From Ursus arctos (Eukaryota > Chordata > Mammalia > Carnivora > Ursidae), in the NCBI RefSeq assembly GCF_023065955.2, contig NW_026622886.1, positions 15,138,001-15,202,000 on the forward strand: a stretch of 64,000 bases of DNA, in the 5' to 3' direction. The translations under genes and the position numbers were made by a program. Below are positions 60,548 through 64,000 of the stretch, piece by piece. Numbering within the stretch: position 1 is the stretch's first letter; each line of letters begins with the position of its first letter. A model generated the notes under the pieces. The model did no database searches, was not told the DNA's origin, and saw only the letters and a program-made list of their open reading frames with translations.

Positions 60548-61400
60548 AGGGGGGTGGAGTTAAGATGGCAGAGGAGTAAGGGGCCCTAATTTCACCTGGG
60601 CCCTGGAATTCAGCTAGATTTTCAATCATTCTGGAAATCTGCAAAATCAACCAGAGATCGGAGAAAAGAATTGCTAAAATTCTACAAATAGAAAAGCAAC
60701 CCATTTTGCAAGGTAAGAGGTGCACAGATGTGAATGCTAGGCAATATGTTGGAAGGTAAACTGCAGGGGGAGGGAGCCTCCAGAAGCTGGATACGGGAAA
60801 GTGTTATAAACAACAGAGCACAAAATTGGAACTTTTAGAAATCTGCTGTGGTGGGGGACATCCCTGCCTGTAAGGCACTCAGGAGGTGAAGCAGGGCAGA
60901 ATCCCAGGTGGGACAGTGTGGTCTCAGGATCTCCAGCGCCACAGAAAGAATGGGGGTGTCTGAGCACCCCCAACAGTTCCCAAGCATTGGAGTGGGGAAG
61001 CCAGTTTCAAACAGTGAGTCCAAGCACCAGCCTTCTGCTCGGGGTTGCCATAAACTGCGAACTGCTGCACGGTCTGGTGACCACTCTTCAAGCAAGGGCC
61101 CAGCAAGAGGCAGAACTGCAGCAAGACCCCTCCTTCCTGGGTAGGAATGGCATGAGTGTGAACAACATGAGTTCATAAAGTTTGGAGACTCGAAACAGGG
61201 TCATGTGCCTGAGATAAAAATGCTTCGTCACAGGCTGAGTGAACACAGAGTTTGGACAGAAACCAGGAAGACAAGAATGATAGACTGCTTTCCTGTGAGG
61301 GCTCACTGAAGAGTTGGAGACACAGACTTTCAGCTCAGGGGATAGAGATTGTGATGCTGCCATTTTCATCCCCACATTGGCTCCAGAGCCACTTACACTG
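60548..61400 (+). promoter_or_regulatory. L1 5'UTR, potential internal promoter
   Basis: The 5'UTR of L1 elements carries an RNA polymerase II promoter. This block is the L1 5' end by position and by its purine-rich, comparatively GC-rich composition. I cannot tell whether it is active; the copy is decayed. Confidence 0.45.
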
Positions 61401-64000
61401 AGCCTGGCCCCTTGGTAAGCGTGATGCTATTCCACCTGAGCAAACACACCTGAGAATCAGCACAACAGGCCCTTCCCTGAGAAGACCAGCAGGAACTTCC
61501 ATCTATACCAAGTTTACTGATCATACAGAACTGCAAAACTCCAGCTCTTAGAGGAAGAAGTATATAGTATTGGTGATTTTTTCTTATGATTTTTTAGTCC
61601 TTCAGTTTTATATTTTATTTTCTTTTTCAGCTATTTTCTTATTTTATCAATTTTTAAAACTCTTTTTTAATTTTCATTTTTATATTTACGTTTAATATAG
61701 ATTTTCCTTTTTGGCTACTTTTCATTGTATTCAACTGTATTTTTGTATATATGTAAGTTTTTCTTTCTTTCCTATTTTGGGATCTAGTTTCTTCTAACAA
61801 AAAGACCAAAATACACCCAGGAGCTAGTTTATTGTTCTGTTCTGTTCAACTTGTTTGATTTTACTTTCATTTTTTTTCTTTTCTTTTTGGTTTCTGTTCC
61901 CTTCTGATTTGTGTGGCATATATTTTTCTGGTGCCATTGTTGCTATTTTTGTATTTTCTCTCTCTTTCATCTTTTCTTTTCTGGACATAATGACAAGATG
62001 GAAGAATTCACCCTTCAAAAGAGAACAAGAGGCAGTACTCACTGCCAGGGATTTAATCAATATGGATATGAGTAAGATATCAGAACTAGAATTCAAAACA
62101 ATGATTATAAAGTTACTAGCTGGGCTTGAGTAAAGCATAGAAGACACTAGATAATTTCTTACTGGAGAAATAGAAGAACTAAAATCTAATCAGGTCAAAA
62201 TAAAAAAGGCTATTAATAAGATGCAATAAAAAATGGAGGCTCTAACTGCTAAGACAGATGAAGCAGAAGAGAAAGTCAGTGAATTAGAAGACAAACTGAT
62301 GGAGAATAAGGTAGCTGAGAAAAAGAGAGATAAACAATTACTAGATCACAAGGGGAGGATTTGAGAGATCAGTAAAATAAAGTGAAACGATATTAGAATA
62401 ATTGGGGTGCCAGAGGAAGAGGAAAAGAGAGAGGCAGAAGGTTTATCTGAGCAAATTATAGCTGAGAACTTCCCTAATCTGGGGAAAGAAACAGGCACTA
62501 ACGTCCAAAGGACACAGAAAACCCCCATCAAAATCAATAAAAATAAGTCAACACCTTGATATATAATAGTGAAGCTTGCAAATTTCAGACGCAAAGAGAA
62601 AATCCTGAAAGCAACTCAGGACAAGTGTCCTTAACCTACAAGAATGGAAATGTAAGGCTGGCAGCAGGCCTATCCACAGAGACCTGGCAGGCCAGAAAGG
62701 ACTGGCATGATAAATTCAAAGTGCTAAATGACAAAAATATGCAACCAAAAATACTTTACTGTCATTCAGAATAGAAGGAGAGATAAAGAGCTTCTAGGAC
62801 AAACAGAAATTAAAAATTTGTGCTCATGGATTAGAAGAACAGATATTGTGAAAATGTCTATGCTGCCCAGAGCAATCTACTTTCAAAGCAATCCCTGTTA
62901 AAATACCATAGACATTTTTCACAGAGCTGGAACAAACAATCCTAAAATTTGTTTGGAACCAGAAAAGACCCCAAATTGCCAGTGGATTGTTGAAAAAGAA
63001 AACCAAAGCTGGGGGCGTCACAATGCCTGACTTCAAGCTATATTAAAAAGCTGTGACCATTAAGACAGCATGGTATTGGCACAAAAGCAGACACATAGAT
63101 TAGTGGAACAGAATAGAGACCTCAGAAATGGACCCTCAACTCTATGGTCAACTAATCTTTGACAAATCAGGAAAGAATATCTAATGGAAAAAAGACTGTC
63201 TCTTCAACAAATGGTGTTGGGAAAATTGGACATGCAGAAGAATGAACCTGGACTACTTTCTTACACCATACACAAAACTAGACTCAAAATGGATGAAAGA
63301 CCTAAATGTGAGACAGGAATCCATCCAAGTCCTAGAAAACAACATAGGCAGCAACCTCTTTGACCTAGGCCACAGCAACTTCTTGTTAGACCCGTCTTCA
63401 AAAGCAATGGAAACAAAAACAAAAATGAACTATTGGGACTTCATCAAGATAAAAAGCTTTTGCACAGCAAACAGTTAACAAAACTAAAAGGCAACCTATG
63501 AATGGGAGAAGATATTTGCAAATGTCTTATCAGATAAAGGGCTAGTAATCAAAATCTATAAAGAACTTACCAAACCAATACCCCAAAACAAATAATCCAG
63601 TTAAGAAATGGGCAGAAGACATGAACAGACATTTCTCCAAAGAAGACATATAAATGGTCAACAGGCACATGAAAAAATGCTCCACATCACTTGGCATCAG
63701 GGAGATACAATTCAAAACTGCAATGAGATACCACATGACACCAATCAGAATGGCTAAAACTAACAAGTCAGGAAACAACAGATGTTGGGGAGGATGAGGA
63801 GGAAAGGAGAACCCTCTTACGCTGTTGGTAGGAATGCAAGTTGGTACAGCCACTCTGGAAATCAGTATGGAGTTACCTCAAAAAGTTAAAAATAGAGCTA
63901 CCCTGCAATCCAGCAATTGCACTACTAGGTATTTACCCAAGGATACAAACATAGTGATCTGAAGGGGCACCTGTACCCCAATGTTTATTGCAGCAATGTC
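60548..64000 (+). mobile_element. LINE-1 with intact-looking 5' start but internal deletion; runs off the window
   Basis: It begins at the carnivore-type L1 5' end (GGGGTGGAGTTAAGATGGCAG) with a long GC-richer 5'UTR to about 61400, then a T-rich stretch. ORF1-like sequence starts at ATG 61990 (MTRWKNSPFKREQEAVL) but stops at 62133. Later ORF1 text survives only in pieces, including an ORF1 C-terminal part reading AAGLSTETWQARKDW at 62640-62774. At about 62819 the sequence jumps into the last third of ORF2, without the endonuclease or the reverse-transcriptase catalytic region. Stops are scattered, so it cannot mobilise itself. The 3' end lies beyond 64000. Confidence 0.85.

Noticed and set aside
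60737..61375. Cluster of open frames on both strands at 60.7-61.4 kb
   Set aside because: They fall in the GC-richer L1 5'UTR, which has few stop codons by composition, not in a gene.

Overview
This window is nuclear DNA from a carnivoran mammal, most likely a caniform (dog, bear, mustelid or seal group). The evidence is six copies of the tRNA-Lys-derived carnivore SINE (SINEC/CAN-SINE). At least one has the caniform-type body and a CT-rich to AATAAA tail. There are also carnivore-type LINE-1 5' and 3' ends and many old mammal-wide repeats (L2, MIR, L3/CR1, MaLR, MER2 and hAT relics). There are no operons, bacterial genes, CRISPR arrays, tRNA or rRNA genes.

The only host protein-coding sequence I can support is two exons on the + strand, at 21968-22133 and 46936-47072, separated by a 24.8 kb intron. 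Both have consensus splice sites, and their phases match: the first ends in phase 1, the second starts by completing that Asp codon, and the pair totals 303 nt. They encode 101 residues of a Ser/Pro-rich, probably disordered protein that I do not recognise. Everything else is probably intron of this gene. The most interesting detail is a 19-bp direct repeat that duplicates the first exon's 5' splice site 44 bp downstream. Use of the second copy would shift exon 2 out of frame.

Layout: 0.3-1.0 kb, 3' end of an antisense L1. 2.0-4.9 kb, an old antisense L1 carrying a nested LTR, a SINE and a MER2 transposon. 7.4-15.1 kb, SINE, hAT, MIR, MLT1, old L1 and CR1/L3 relics. 16.7-18.0 kb, an L1 insertion with a twin-priming inversion bracketed by a target-site duplication. 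18-25.6 kb, the first exon among L2, MIR, SINE and L1M pieces. 25.8-28.2 kb, a degraded MaLR provirus (LTR-internal-LTR) in antisense. 28.8-46.2 kb, L2, MLT1, MIR and L1 relics and microsatellites, including a 1.6-kb L2 copy. 46.9 kb, the second exon. 50.2-53.1 kb, long antisense L1M and L2 copies. 54.8-56.2 kb, a sense L2 copy with an hAT insertion and a (GAT)n tract. 59.3-64.0 kb, two L1s head to head; the right-hand one keeps its 5'UTR and ORF1 start but has lost the middle of the element and runs off the window.

I did not find a previously undescribed system. All subfamily names come from pattern recognition, not a database search, and repeat edges are approximate to tens of bases unless a target-site duplication is given.
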